From contig DAJPGJ010000001.1 in the NCBI GenBank assembly GCA_025992705.1, positions 1,302,001-1,366,000 of the forward strand: a stretch of 64,000 nt of DNA, in the 5' to 3' direction. This stretch comes from Coriobacteriaceae bacterium (GTDB lineage: Bacteria > Actinomycetota > Coriobacteriia > Coriobacteriales > QAMH01). This document shows, piece after piece, positions 8,064 to 17,572 of the stretch; position 1 is the first letter of the stretch; every line of letters begins with the position of its first letter. The position numbers and the translations under genes are program-made. The notes beneath the pieces were generated by a model that had not been told where the DNA came from, made no database searches, and saw nothing but the letters and a program-made list of their open reading frames with translations.

Positions 8064-9394
8064 GGGCTATGTTTCAAAAAGTGTGTCCGGCGGGACATCA
8101 CTGACGGTACCTCGTCGGCATGTGAAACTCGTTCCAGTCGATGGCCTTCCCATACCTCTCCGGGCTTCCATCCGAATGCCGGCCCTCGCCCGAGACGGTT
8201 GCGAAAAGCCCGTCGACGTCTTCGTCCCTCGGCATGCGGCGCAGGATCTCCGCCGGGCTCTCGGGCTCTTCGGTGTGCATGTAGCACCACCACATGACGG
8301 CCTTCACGCGGTGCAGCAGCGGCAATCCCCGATGCAGCCTGAGCATCTCCCTCAGTTGCGCGTTCAGGCTCTCGATCGGGTTGTTGGTGGAATCCCAGCG
8401 CCCGCCGCGCTCCCTTTGCATCTCGATGAATGTGAAAAGCGTCCCTTCCTTCACCAGGCGGTTGAGGCTTCCCCTGGCCCGCCGCAGCCTCTCGTGCGTG
8501 TAGACCCTCCTGCCGTCTTTCACCGTGAACTCCTTCAGGAACTCGCTCCAATCGGAGCACCACTGCGCGTAGTCGACGAGCCACTCCCTCATCGCGTCCT
8601 CGTCTTTGGCCCTCGTCAGGCGGTTCGCGATGCCCAGGAGCTCGCGGCCGCACTCGAGCTTGGGACTCTTGGTCGTGTAGCGCTTGACCTGGCGCGCGGC
8701 ATGCACGACGCAGCGCTGTATCCTGGTGCCGGGCCATACGGTGCGCGCCGCCTTCGCGAGCCCGGTGGATCCGTCCGACACCACCAGCATCGGAGCGGGT
8801 ATCCTCATCATCAGCGCCGCCCAGGAGCTCGAGCACTCCCTTTGCGCCAGGTGCCATGCGATCACGTGCTCCTTGGAGCGCGCGACGAGCACGACGGCGT
8901 CGTGGGAAAACCAGATGCCGTCGAGAAAGACCGTGTCGAAGACCTCGCCGGTGAAAGGGGCGATGGGCCAAAGCTCCCAGAACCCGGCGCACTTTCGCCA
9001 GAAGGTCGACCTGCTGTATCCGAGATCGGCGATCGACCTCTTGGAGAGGATCCAGGCAAGGAAGGCCCGGAGCAGCTTGGCGGCGTTGTCAATCCTTCTC
9101 GTCTTGGAGGCACCGCACGACTTGCACCGCCAGCGCTTGGTCCCTGCCTTCGTGTATCCGTTCCCCTTCATCTCGCTTCCGCAAACGTCGCATCTCGGGC
9201 TACTCAAGGCGTCATCCTGTCCACTAGGCAACTTTTCCCTTCGGAAAGCTTGCCTGAACAGGCACGTCAAGAGGAAAGCGGACACACTTTTTGAAACACC
9301 TTCGAGTTGGGCGATTCCAACTCAAGGACCTGATTTGCTTGTGTTCAACTGGGGTAACGGGTCTTATTCGGACACACTTTTTGAAACATAGCCC
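8064..9394 (-). mobile_element. IS1249-like insertion sequence (IS256 family), copy 1
   Basis: A 1,331-bp element with perfect 26-bp terminal inverted repeats starting GGGCTATGTTTC and ending GAAACATAGCCC. It is flanked by an 8-bp duplication TAAATATA (8056-8063 and 9395-9402). It sits 15 bp inside the left end of the ISL3-type transposon, separating that terminus from its subterminal repeats. Its sequence appears identical to copy 2, so the jumps are recent. Confidence 0.93.
8098..9285 (-). CDS. IS1249-like transposase, copy 1
   Basis: A 395-residue DDE transposase of the IS256 family, IS1249 group. A zinc finger (CDVCGSEM ... WRCKSCGAS, residues about 32-55) is followed by a helix-turn-helix (SIADLGYSRSTFWRKC). 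The catalytic residues lie in FLDGIWF, VVSDGSTGL and NPIESLNAQ. The only start in range is a GTG that lies inside an internal copy of the terminal repeat, so the transposase may repress its own synthesis. The frame is intact and the element is probably active. Confidence 0.9.
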   Translation of the reverse strand: MSAFLLTCLFRQAFRREKLPSGQDDALSSPRCDVCGSEMKGNGYTKAGTKRWRCKSCGASKTRRIDNAAKLLRAFLAWILSKRSIADLGYSRSTFWRKCAGFWELWPIAPFTGEVFDTVFLDGIWFSHDAVVLVARSKEHVIAWHLAQRECSSSWAALMMRIPAPMLVVSDGSTGLAKAARTVWPGTRIQRCVVHAARQVKRYTTKSPKLECGRELLGIANRLTRAKDEDAMREWLVDYAQWCSDWSEFLKEFTVKDGRRVYTHERLRRARGSLNRLVKEGTLFTFIEMQRERGGRWDSTNNPIESLNAQLREMLRLHRGLPLLHRVKAVMWWCYMHTEEPESPAEILRRMPRDEDVDGLFATVSGEGRHSDGSPERYGKAIDWNEFHMPTRYRQ

Positions 9395-9403
9395 TAAATA
9401 TAC

Positions 9404-9513
9404 TGGTTGAGTTCGTTAAATCAGTGGTTGGTGATACCACTTACCAGATTTGTTGAACAATTGGTTGGCCATTAACCCAAATGAGGGACCTAGGTTGTAA
9501 AATACATGGTTGG
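9404..9513. repeat. Left-end subterminal TGGTTG repeats of the ISL3-type transposon
   Basis: TGGTTG occurs at 9404, 9425, 9462 and 9507. The first two are 21 bp apart and each follows a GTAAAT/GTTAAAT-like box, the same unit seen at the right end. In the ancestral element the first motif starts 16 bases in from the terminus, exactly as at the right end. These are probable transposase-binding sites. The stretch 9395-9526 between the two IS copies holds no gene and also contains the leader of hsdM. Confidence 0.7.
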
Positions 9514-9526
9514 GAATGTATTTTAC
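9497..9526. promoter_or_regulatory. 11-bp-arm palindrome in the hsdM leader
   Basis: GTAAAATACAT (9497-9507) and ATGTATTTTAC (9516-9526) are perfect complements around an 8-base loop that carries a TGGTTG core (GGTTGGGA). In the ancestral element this ended 16 bp before the hsdM ATG. It may be an operator controlling the restriction genes or a transposase site. IS copy 2 inserted exactly at its right edge. Confidence 0.55.
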
Positions 9527-10857
9527 GGGCTATGTTTCAAAAAGTGTGTCCGGCGGGACATCACTGACGGTACCTCGTCGGCATGTGAAACTCGTTCCAG
9601 TCGATGGCCTTCCCATACCTCTCCGGGCTTCCATCCGAATGCCGGCCCTCGCCCGAGACGGTTGCGAAAAGCCCGTCGACGTCTTCGTCCCTCGGCATGC
9701 GGCGCAGGATCTCCGCCGGGCTCTCGGGCTCTTCGGTGTGCATGTAGCACCACCACATGACGGCCTTCACGCGGTGCAGCAGCGGCAATCCCCGATGCAG
9801 CCTGAGCATCTCCCTCAGTTGCGCGTTCAGGCTCTCGATCGGGTTGTTGGTGGAATCCCAGCGCCCGCCGCGCTCCCTTTGCATCTCGATGAATGTGAAA
9901 AGCGTCCCTTCCTTCACCAGGCGGTTGAGGCTTCCCCTGGCCCGCCGCAGCCTCTCGTGCGTGTAGACCCTCCTGCCGTCTTTCACCGTGAACTCCTTCA
10001 GGAACTCGCTCCAATCGGAGCACCACTGCGCGTAGTCGACGAGCCACTCCCTCATCGCGTCCTCGTCTTTGGCCCTCGTCAGGCGGTTCGCGATGCCCAG
10101 GAGCTCGCGGCCGCACTCGAGCTTGGGACTCTTGGTCGTGTAGCGCTTGACCTGGCGCGCGGCATGCACGACGCAGCGCTGTATCCTGGTGCCGGGCCAT
10201 ACGGTGCGCGCCGCCTTCGCGAGCCCGGTGGATCCGTCCGACACCACCAGCATCGGAGCGGGTATCCTCATCATCAGCGCCGCCCAGGAGCTCGAGCACT
10301 CCCTTTGCGCCAGGTGCCATGCGATCACGTGCTCCTTGGAGCGCGCGACGAGCACGACGGCGTCGTGGGAAAACCAGATGCCGTCGAGAAAGACCGTGTC
10401 GAAGACCTCGCCGGTGAAAGGGGCGATGGGCCAAAGCTCCCAGAACCCGGCGCACTTTCGCCAGAAGGTCGACCTGCTGTATCCGAGATCGGCGATCGAC
10501 CTCTTGGAGAGGATCCAGGCAAGGAAGGCCCGGAGCAGCTTGGCGGCGTTGTCAATCCTTCTCGTCTTGGAGGCACCGCACGACTTGCACCGCCAGCGCT
10601 TGGTCCCTGCCTTCGTGTATCCGTTCCCCTTCATCTCGCTTCCGCAAACGTCGCATCTCGGGCTACTCAAGGCGTCATCCTGTCCACTAGGCAACTTTTC
10701 CCTTCGGAAAGCTTGCCTGAACAGGCACGTCAAGAGGAAAGCGGACACACTTTTTGAAACACCTTCGAGTTGGGCGATTCCAACTCAAGGACCTGATTTG
10801 CTTGTGTTCAACTGGGGTAACGGGTCTTATTCGGACACACTTTTTGAAACATAGCCC
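9527..10857 (-). mobile_element. IS1249-like insertion sequence (IS256 family), copy 2
   Basis: The same 1,331-bp element and orientation as copy 1, with its own 8-bp duplication TATTTTAC (9519-9526 and 10858-10865). It lies 24 bp upstream of the hsdM start and separates hsdM from the ancestral leader and palindrome. Different duplications show two independent insertions rather than one composite transposon. Confidence 0.93.
9561..10748 (-). CDS. IS1249-like transposase, copy 2
   Basis: A 395-residue IS256-family transposase with the same translation as the copy at 8098-9285, including the zinc finger, the helix-turn-helix and the DDE residues (FLDGIWF, VVSDGSTGL, NPIESLNAQ). The frame is intact. 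It is transcribed away from hsdM, so it should not itself drive the restriction genes. It could supply transposase to both copies. Confidence 0.9.
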   Translation of the reverse strand: MSAFLLTCLFRQAFRREKLPSGQDDALSSPRCDVCGSEMKGNGYTKAGTKRWRCKSCGASKTRRIDNAAKLLRAFLAWILSKRSIADLGYSRSTFWRKCAGFWELWPIAPFTGEVFDTVFLDGIWFSHDAVVLVARSKEHVIAWHLAQRECSSSWAALMMRIPAPMLVVSDGSTGLAKAARTVWPGTRIQRCVVHAARQVKRYTTKSPKLECGRELLGIANRLTRAKDEDAMREWLVDYAQWCSDWSEFLKEFTVKDGRRVYTHERLRRARGSLNRLVKEGTLFTFIEMQRERGGRWDSTNNPIESLNAQLREMLRLHRGLPLLHRVKAVMWWCYMHTEEPESPAEILRRMPRDEDVDGLFATVSGEGRHSDGSPERYGKAIDWNEFHMPTRYRQ

Positions 10858-10881
10858 TATTTTACGCAGAGAGGTCCGACC

Positions 10882-12957
10882 ATGGCCGATAAGACCGCGT
10901 TCGACTACGTTAATGAGATATGGAGCATCGCGAACTACGTGCGCGACGTCATCCGCCCCGCCGACTACAACAAGCTCATCCTTCCCTTCGCTGTGCTGAG
11001 GCGCTTCGAGTGCGCCCTCGAGCCTACGCGGGCGGCCGTAAGCAGACAGGCCGCCAAGGGAGTCTGGGACGACGACGACCCGAAGTACTGCGCCCTCTCC
11101 GGCCACTGCTTCTACAACGTCACGAGCTTCACGCTCTCCAACCTCGGGGCGACGAAGACCTGTGACGCCCTCATGGCCTACATCAACGGCTTCTCCGTGA
11201 ACGCCCGCGAGGTCCTGCAGCGCTTCGAGATGCGCCAGACCTGCGAGAAGCTTGATGAGAAGGGCATGCTCTACGAGGTGTGCACACGCTTCTCGGGCTT
11301 CGACCTCGGGCCCGAGACGGTCTCCGACCGCATGATGACCGACATCTACGAGCACCTCATCCAGCGATACGGCGAGGAGATCTCGCAGGACGCCGAGGAC
11401 TTCATGACGCCGAAGGACGTGGCGAGGCTCGCCACGGCGCTCCTGTTCGCGAACGAGGACACGCTCCTCAACGCCGACAACGGCGACATCCGCACGCTCT
11501 ACGACGGCAGCTGCGGCACCTGCGGCTTCATCTGCGACGCGCTCGACCAGCTCGACGAGTGGCACGACAAGGGGCACTTCAAGAGCCCAACCAAGATTGT
11601 CCCCTACGGCCAGGAGCTCGAGGACGCGACCTGGGCCATGGGCAAGGCCGCGCTCATGCTGCGCAATATCGCCGGGGGCTCGGGAGACGTGCTCGACCAG
11701 ATGACCGACCTGTCGGCCGGCATCATGCTCGGCGACACCCTCGACGACGACAGGTTCGAGGGACGCACCTTCAACTACCAGCTCACGAACCCGCCCTACG
11801 GCAAGGAGTGGAAGAAGGAGAAGGACGCCGTCCTCGAGGAGATGGGCCGTGGGTTCGATGGCAGGTTCGGCGCCGGCAAGCCCGACATCGACGACGGCAG
11901 CATGCTCTTCATGCAGAACGTCGCGGCGAAGATGGCCCCTCCCAAGGAGGGCGGCGGGAAGGCCGCCATCGTGCTCTCGGGCTCCCCGCTGTTCAACGGG
12001 GATGCCGGCAGCGGGCCATCGGGCATCCGCCGCTGGCTGTTCAGCGAGGACCTCGTCGACTGCATCGTGAAGCTGCCGACCGAGATCTTCTACCGCACGG
12101 GCATCGCAACCTACATCTGGGTGCTCAACAACCACAAGCCGGAGAACCGCAAGGGGTACGTGCAGCTCATCGACGCCTCGGAGGAGAAGACCGCCCTGCG
12201 CAAGAGCCAAGGGAACAAGCGCTACGAGATCGGCGAGGACCAGGCCGCGTGGATCGTGCGCACCTACGTAGACGGGCACGACCACGGCAGGTCGGTCATC
12301 GTCCCGGTCGAGAACTTCATGTACCGCAAGGTGACCACGCAGCGCCCGCTGCGCGTTGTCATTGAGCCCTCGGTCGATGGGCTGGATGCCCTCTTTACCC
12401 TCAGCAAGCCCATGGAGAAGCTGTCGGACGCGAGCCGCGCCGCCATTCGCTCCTGGGTTGAGAAGAACGAGGGCGCCTCGCTCACATACAGCGAGGTCCT
12501 GGCTGCGACCGAGAAGCTTCACAAAGCGATCGAAAAGCCCAAGCCACAGAAGGCCGCCCTCGCCGACGCCCTCGTCAAGGTCTTCGGACGTCGAGACCCG
12601 TCCGCGACTCCCGCAATCGATGCGAAGGGCAATCCGGTGTTCGACCCCGAGCTCAAGGACACGGAGAACGTTCCAATCGGCATGGAAATCAACGACTACA
12701 TGGCGACCGAGGTGCTGCCCTACGCTCCCGACGCCGTGGTGGACGAGTCCGTAAAGGACGAGCCGAAGTACGACGCCAAGAGCGGGCTCACGGCCAACCC
12801 GCTCGGCGACGGCGGGGTTGGCGTCGTCGGAACGACCATCTCGTTCAACAGGTATTTCTACAAGTACGAGAAGCCTCGCGACCCGCAAGTCATCGCTAAG
12901 GAGATCCTCGAGCTCGAGGACGGCCTCGGCGAGCTCATGAGGGGGTTCCTGGCATGA
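10882..12957 (+). CDS. hsdM: Type I restriction-modification methyltransferase subunit
   Basis: A 691-residue N6-adenine methyltransferase. The N-terminal helical HsdM domain (WSIANYVRDVIRPADYNKL) is followed by FMTPKDVARL, an AdoMet motif I region (LYDGSCGTCGF, about 206-216) and catalytic motif IV NPPY at 303-306. It modifies the host sites and joins HsdS and HsdR in the restriction complex. It is longer than classical EcoKI-type HsdM (about 530), with a C-terminal extension after about residue 560. RBS AGAGAGG precedes the ATG; IS copy 2 ends 24 bp upstream. It overlaps hsdS by 4 bp. Confidence 0.94.
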   Translation: MADKTAFDYVNEIWSIANYVRDVIRPADYNKLILPFAVLRRFECALEPTRAAVSRQAAKGVWDDDDPKYCALSGHCFYNVTSFTLSNLGATKTCDALMAYINGFSVNAREVLQRFEMRQTCEKLDEKGMLYEVCTRFSGFDLGPETVSDRMMTDIYEHLIQRYGEEISQDAEDFMTPKDVARLATALLFANEDTLLNADNGDIRTLYDGSCGTCGFICDALDQLDEWHDKGHFKSPTKIVPYGQELEDATWAMGKAALMLRNIAGGSGDVLDQMTDLSAGIMLGDTLDDDRFEGRTFNYQLTNPPYGKEWKKEKDAVLEEMGRGFDGRFGAGKPDIDDGSMLFMQNVAAKMAPPKEGGGKAAIVLSGSPLFNGDAGSGPSGIRRWLFSEDLVDCIVKLPTEIFYRTGIATYIWVLNNHKPENRKGYVQLIDASEEKTALRKSQGNKRYEIGEDQAAWIVRTYVDGHDHGRSVIVPVENFMYRKVTTQRPLRVVIEPSVDGLDALFTLSKPMEKLSDASRAAIRSWVEKNEGASLTYSEVLAATEKLHKAIEKPKPQKAALADALVKVFGRRDPSATPAIDAKGNPVFDPELKDTENVPIGMEINDYMATEVLPYAPDAVVDESVKDEPKYDAKSGLTANPLGDGGVGVVGTTISFNRYFYKYEKPRDPQVIAKEILELEDGLGELMRGFLA

Positions 12958-14141
12958 GGGAGACGAAGGACAGTGGCGTTGACTGGATCGGCGAGGTGCC
13001 GGTCAACTGGGAAATCGTTCCGATAAAGGCGGATGTTTCAATTGGACATGGCTCCGACCCCACAACGCCTGGTGATATTCCGGTTTGGGGCAGCGGGGGC
13101 GAACCCTTTAAAACCTGTGGCGAGCATAAGAATGGGCCAGCGGTGCTTCTTGGACGAAAGGGAACATTAGATTGCCCCCAACTTGTTACCGGGCTCTACT
13201 GGAACGTCGATACAGCTTTTGATGCGAAAATCACAAGTAAAAAGCTCTCACTGAAGTTCTTCTACTATGCTGCAACCTGTGTTGACATTAAGCCATATAT
13301 GACCAACACGGCTAAGCCGAGTATGACTCAATTTGACTGGGACAATTCGAGAATCCCCCGCCCTCCACTTGCGGAGCAGCGACGAATCATCTCATACCTC
13401 GATGAGCGCTGCGCGGCCATCGACGAGGATGTCGCGAAGCGTCGCGATGTCATCGGGAAGCTCAAGGAATACAAGAAGTCACTCATTGCGCATGCCGTGA
13501 CGAAGGGCCTCGACCCGAACACAGAGATGAAGGACAGCGGAGTCGACTGGATCGGCGAGGTGCCGGCGAATTGGCGTCTAACGAAAATCGGACAGGTCTA
13601 TGACCTGCGCAACACGAAAGTCAGCGATTGCGATTACGAGCCATTGTCCGTAACCATGCAAGGCATCGTTCCTCAACTTGATAGCGCTGCCAAGACCGAT
13701 GCGCATGACGATAGGAAGTTGGTTATGGAGGGAGACTTCGTAATCAACAGCAGGTCAGATAGACGTGGATCATGCGGAATAGCAAGACAAGATGGCTCCG
13801 TATCCCTTATCAATACGGTACTTATCCCCCGAGAACATATGGAGCCACGCTTCTATGACTGGTTGTTTCACACGACCCTATTTGCTGATGAGTTTTATAA
13901 GAACGGTCACGGAATAGTAGACGACCTTTGGACCACAAAATGGGCAGAGATGAAGGGCATCACCATAGTTGAACCCCCATTTGAAACGCAAATAACCGTC
14001 GCGAACTACCTCGACGAGCGCTGCGCGGCCATCGACGAGGCAATCGCCCGCCAGGAGCAGCTCATCGAGAAGCTCGGCGAGTACCGCAAGTCCGTCATCC
14101 ACCACGCCGTGACCGGCAAAATCGACTGTATGGAGGCCTAA
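12954..14141 (+). CDS. hsdS: Type I restriction-modification specificity subunit
   Basis: A 395-residue HsdS with two target-recognition domains separated by conserved helices. Each half opens with a near-identical segment (DSGVDWIGEVP-x-NW, residues about 5-19 and 197-211) and ends with LDERCAAIDE and a coiled coil. Each recognition domain reads one half of a bipartite DNA target. The recognition domains are lower in GC than the flanking hsdM and hsdR, as is common when they are exchanged by recombination. The start overlaps hsdM (ATGA) and the stop is 2 bp before hsdR. Confidence 0.93.
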   Translation: MRETKDSGVDWIGEVPVNWEIVPIKADVSIGHGSDPTTPGDIPVWGSGGEPFKTCGEHKNGPAVLLGRKGTLDCPQLVTGLYWNVDTAFDAKITSKKLSLKFFYYAATCVDIKPYMTNTAKPSMTQFDWDNSRIPRPPLAEQRRIISYLDERCAAIDEDVAKRRDVIGKLKEYKKSLIAHAVTKGLDPNTEMKDSGVDWIGEVPANWRLTKIGQVYDLRNTKVSDCDYEPLSVTMQGIVPQLDSAAKTDAHDDRKLVMEGDFVINSRSDRRGSCGIARQDGSVSLINTVLIPREHMEPRFYDWLFHTTLFADEFYKNGHGIVDDLWTTKWAEMKGITIVEPPFETQITVANYLDERCAAIDEAIARQEQLIEKLGEYRKSVIHHAVTGKIDCMEA

Positions 14142-14143
14142 CC

Positions 14144-17100
14144 ATGACAAAGGTCGATATGCATATCCCAGGCAAATCCGATCTCGACGTCAGTTTCGAC
14201 GGCAGCCGGAAGATCCATCAGGAGGCGCCGTTCGAGCGCTACATATCTCGCAAGGTCGCAGGGCTGGAGCATTCGGGCTGGGCCCTCTCACCTGACGATA
14301 CGGGGTTCGACCCGAACGACGCACTCGTGTTCGACGACTTCGTCGCCTGGCTCGAGGCCACCGCGCCGGAGAAGCTCGACAAGATGCGCCGAGAGAAGGG
14401 CGCCCGCTGGGCCGACCAGCTGAAGCGCGCCCTGGTGAAGAGTCTCGAGAGGAACGGCACCGTCCTCACGCTGCGCAAGGGCTTCCAGATGGCGGGCTAT
14501 CAGACCATCGAGTGCATGGCGGGCTACCCGGACGACGAGCGCGTGCCCGGGGCGAGGGAGCGCTACGACGCCAACATCCTGCGCTTCATGCACCAGGTCC
14601 ACTACCAGACCGCCGGGAGCAAGTCTCTCGACTTCGTCCTGTTCGTCAACGGCATCCCCGTCGCCACCGGCGAGGTCAAGACCGAGCTCACCCAGACCGT
14701 GCGTGACGCCATCGACGAGTACGCCGACGAGCGTAAGCCGGTGGAGCCCGACGGCGGCAGGAAGAACCCGCTGCTCATGTACAAGAGGGGCGCCGTGGTC
14801 CACTTCGCCGTCTCCGAGGACGAGGTCTGGATGTGCACGAACCTCGGCCCCTTCCCGAGCAAGTCGGCGAGGCCCCGCTTCCTCCCGTTCAACCTGGGAC
14901 GCGACGGCGGGGCGGGCAACCCGGACGCGCCGGAGGGCGAGTACAGGACCCACTACCTCTGGGACACCATCCTCCAGCGCGACAACTGGCTGTCCATCTT
15001 CGACCGCTTCGTCTTCGAGGAGGTCGAGGACAGGCAGGACGCGAGCGGCCGGTGGCGCAGACAGGCGACCCAGATCTTCCCCCGCTACCACCAGTTCGAC
15101 GCCGAGAGGAAGGTCCTGGCCGACGCGCGCGAGCACGGGGCGGGGCGCCGCTACCTCATCGAGCACTCGGCCGGCTCCGGCAAGACCGAGACCATCTCAT
15201 GGGCTGCGCACGACCTCGCGAGGCTCCGCCGCGCGGACGGCGAGAAGATGTTCTCGAGCGTCGTGGTGGTCACCGACAGGCTGTCGCTCGACCAGAACAT
15301 AAAGAAGACCATCTCCCAGCTCTCCAAGGTGACGGGACAGGTCGTCATGATCGGCCGCGACGAGAGGGGCAACGCCGTCTCGGACGGCTCAAAGAGCTCC
15401 CAGCTCGTCGAGGCCCTGCGCCAGAAGAGGGAGATCGTCGTGGTCACCATCCAGACGTTCCTCTACGCCTGGCCGGACATCGCGGTGCTGCCCGAGCTCG
15501 ACGGCGCCGGCTTCGCGGTGATCGTCGACGAGGCGCACAGCTCCCAGGAGGGCAGCTCGGCGGCGTCCCTCAAGACCGCCTTCAACGCGGCGGCGGACAA
15601 GCTGAAGTTCGAGAGGATGCTCGACTTCGACGACGACTCGGGCGACGACGGGTCGGTCATGGACGCCTACTTCGCCCAGATGCAGGCGAGCAACCTCATG
15701 CCGCCGAACGTCTCCTTCCTCGCGTTCACCGCGACCCCCAAGGCCGAGACCAAGACCCTCTTCGGCACGCCGACGGGCGAGGAGGACGAGGACGGCAACC
15801 CGGTCATGGGCAGCTTCCACCTCTACCCGATGCGGCAGGCGATCGAGGAGGGCTACATCATCGACCCGCTCTCGGGATACGTGCCCTTGAAGACCCTCAC
15901 GAGAATCGAGGACGAGTCCGAGGACGCCGACGGGAGACTCGTCGACGAGCGCCGCGCCAGGAGGAAGATCGCCAAGTGGCGCTCGCTCCACCCGACGAAC
16001 GTCATGGAGAAGGCCAAGTGGATCATCGACCACTTCGTCGACAACGTGGCGCCGCTCCTGAACGGCGAGGCCAAGGCCATGATCGTCACCTCCGGGCGTC
16101 CCGAGGTCGTGCGCTACAAGTACGCGATAGAGGCGTACCTCCGCGCCCGCCCGGACCTCGACCCCGCCAAGGTCGAGCCGAGGCTGCGCTTCAAGGTGCC
16201 CGGCGAGCCGCTCGTCGCCTTCTCCCAGAAGGTCCTGGGCGACAGGTGCGTCCTGCCCGAGGACGAGTACCTCGAGGACAACCCGTTCGCCCTCATCGAG
16301 CGCGGATACGAGTACACCGAGGCCAACATGAACCCGACCGGGCAGGGCCCGGTCGAGAGGGCGTTCGACCGCCCCGAGAGCAGGCTGCTCATCGTGGCCA
16401 ACAAGTTCCAGACCGGGTTCGACCAGAAGAAGCTAGTCGCCCTCTACGTCGACAAGCCGCTCGGCAACGCCATCGAGATCGTGCAGACCTACTCGCGCGT
16501 CAACAGGACGTGCTCCGGCAAGGACAGGGTCTTCGTCGTCGACTTCGTGAACGACCCCGAGACGGTTCTCGCCGCCTTCAAGACCTACGACAAGGGCGCG
16601 ACGATGAGCGCGGCCCAGGACCCGAACGTCGTCTACGACCTGAAGGACGCCCTCGACGCGGCCGACGTGTTCGCGACGCGAGACGTCGAGGGGTTCAAGG
16701 AGGCGCTCTACAGGTCCAAGGGCCTCGCAGCCGGCGGGGAGAGCGATGCCTACAGGACCGCCCTCTACTCCGCCGTCTCCGGGCCCGCCGAGATCTTCCG
16801 CGAGAGGTTCGCGGCGGCCAGGGACTCCTACGAGACTTGGCTGGAGTGCGCCAACCGGGCGGAGGCGGCCGGCGAGGCCGAGGAGGCGGAGAGGGCCAAG
16901 AGGAGCGCGGACGAGGCGGCGGGACGCGTCGCGGAGCTGATGACCTTCAGGAAGAAGCTCTCCAAGTACTGCTCCGCCTACACGTTCCTGTCCCAGGCGC
17001 TCGACTTCGGCGACCCCGACCTCGAGGTGTTCTACAGCTTCGCAAAGCTGCTCGGCCACAGGATCGCGGGCACCTCGCTCGACGACGTCGACGTGCGCGG

Positions 17101-17572
17101 CCTCGTGCTCCGGGACTTCCGCATATCGGCCCAGAAGGTCCCCGAGGGGGTCGAGGGCGGCGAGCTCATGCCGATGGGCGCGGGCGGCTCAGGCGCCGCT
17201 CCCAAGCGCGACACCATGGCGAGGATCGTGGAGAGGCTGAACCGCACGTGGGGCGACGAGGGCGACCCCCTCGTGAAGGCCCGAGCCGTCAATGCGGTCT
17301 CCGACGCCGTGGCGGCAGACCCCGTGACCAACACGCAGATCACGAACACGAGCAACACGAAGGAGGCTGTCCTCGCGGACGGGCGCCTGCGCAACATCGT
17401 CATCAGGGCCCTCATGTCGATGATGAGCAACGAGCTGGGAGACCTCGCCGAGCAGGCGCTCGACGACCCGCAGGCGATCGAGCCCCTGGCCGACCAGGTG
17501 TACGACCTCATCTCGCAGGGGAAGCGCTACGACATCGCCGAGCTCGCCTCCTACCTCTCGAAGGGGGAATAG
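14144..17572 (+). CDS. hsdR: Type I restriction endonuclease/translocase subunit
   Basis: A 1,142-residue HsdR. The N-terminal nuclease shows D163 and E177-x-K179 (LDFVLFVNGIPVATGEVKT), a PD-(D/E)XK site. The SF2 translocase follows, with Walker A HSAGSGKTET (about 341-350), the DEAH box IVDEAHSSQEG (about 459-469) and motif III FLAFTATPK. The C-terminal helical part binds the methyltransferase. All catalytic residues are present, so the system should cut unmethylated DNA. The stop is directly followed by the transposase ATG (TAGATG), with no gap. Confidence 0.95.
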   Translation: MTKVDMHIPGKSDLDVSFDGSRKIHQEAPFERYISRKVAGLEHSGWALSPDDTGFDPNDALVFDDFVAWLEATAPEKLDKMRREKGARWADQLKRALVKSLERNGTVLTLRKGFQMAGYQTIECMAGYPDDERVPGARERYDANILRFMHQVHYQTAGSKSLDFVLFVNGIPVATGEVKTELTQTVRDAIDEYADERKPVEPDGGRKNPLLMYKRGAVVHFAVSEDEVWMCTNLGPFPSKSARPRFLPFNLGRDGGAGNPDAPEGEYRTHYLWDTILQRDNWLSIFDRFVFEEVEDRQDASGRWRRQATQIFPRYHQFDAERKVLADAREHGAGRRYLIEHSAGSGKTETISWAAHDLARLRRADGEKMFSSVVVVTDRLSLDQNIKKTISQLSKVTGQVVMIGRDERGNAVSDGSKSSQLVEALRQKREIVVVTIQTFLYAWPDIAVLPELDGAGFAVIVDEAHSSQEGSSAASLKTAFNAAADKLKFERMLDFDDDSGDDGSVMDAYFAQMQASNLMPPNVSFLAFTATPKAETKTLFGTPTGEEDEDGNPVMGSFHLYPMRQAIEEGYIIDPLSGYVPLKTLTRIEDESEDADGRLVDERRARRKIAKWRSLHPTNVMEKAKWIIDHFVDNVAPLLNGEAKAMIVTSGRPEVVRYKYAIEAYLRARPDLDPAKVEPRLRFKVPGEPLVAFSQKVLGDRCVLPEDEYLEDNPFALIERGYEYTEANMNPTGQGPVERAFDRPESRLLIVANKFQTGFDQKKLVALYVDKPLGNAIEIVQTYSRVNRTCSGKDRVFVVDFVNDPETVLAAFKTYDKGATMSAAQDPNVVYDLKDALDAADVFATRDVEGFKEALYRSKGLAAGGESDAYRTALYSAVSGPAEIFRERFAAARDSYETWLECANRAEAAGEAEEAERAKRSADEAAGRVAELMTFRKKLSKYCSAYTFLSQALDFGDPDLEVFYSFAKLLGHRIAGTSLDDVDVRGLVLRDFRISAQKVPEGVEGGELMPMGAGGSGAAPKRDTMARIVERLNRTWGDEGDPLVKARAVNAVSDAVAADPVTNTQITNTSNTKEAVLADGRLRNIVIRALMSMMSNELGDLAEQALDDPQAIEPLADQVYDLISQGKRYDIAELASYLSKGE

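Noticed and set aside
8083..9294. A 403-codon frame antisense to the IS transposase (and its twin at 9510-10757).
   Set aside because: Shadow of a clear DDE transposase; it lacks any recognisable fold and a ribosome-binding site.
9404..9513. CRISPR-like repeats (TGGTTG series).
   Set aside because: The units are short, unevenly spaced after the first two, lack constant-length spacers and have counterparts at the other transposon end.
8064..10857. A composite transposon made of the two IS1249-like copies.
   Set aside because: Each copy has its own different 8-bp duplication and only 132 bp, without a gene, lie between them, so they are two separate insertions.
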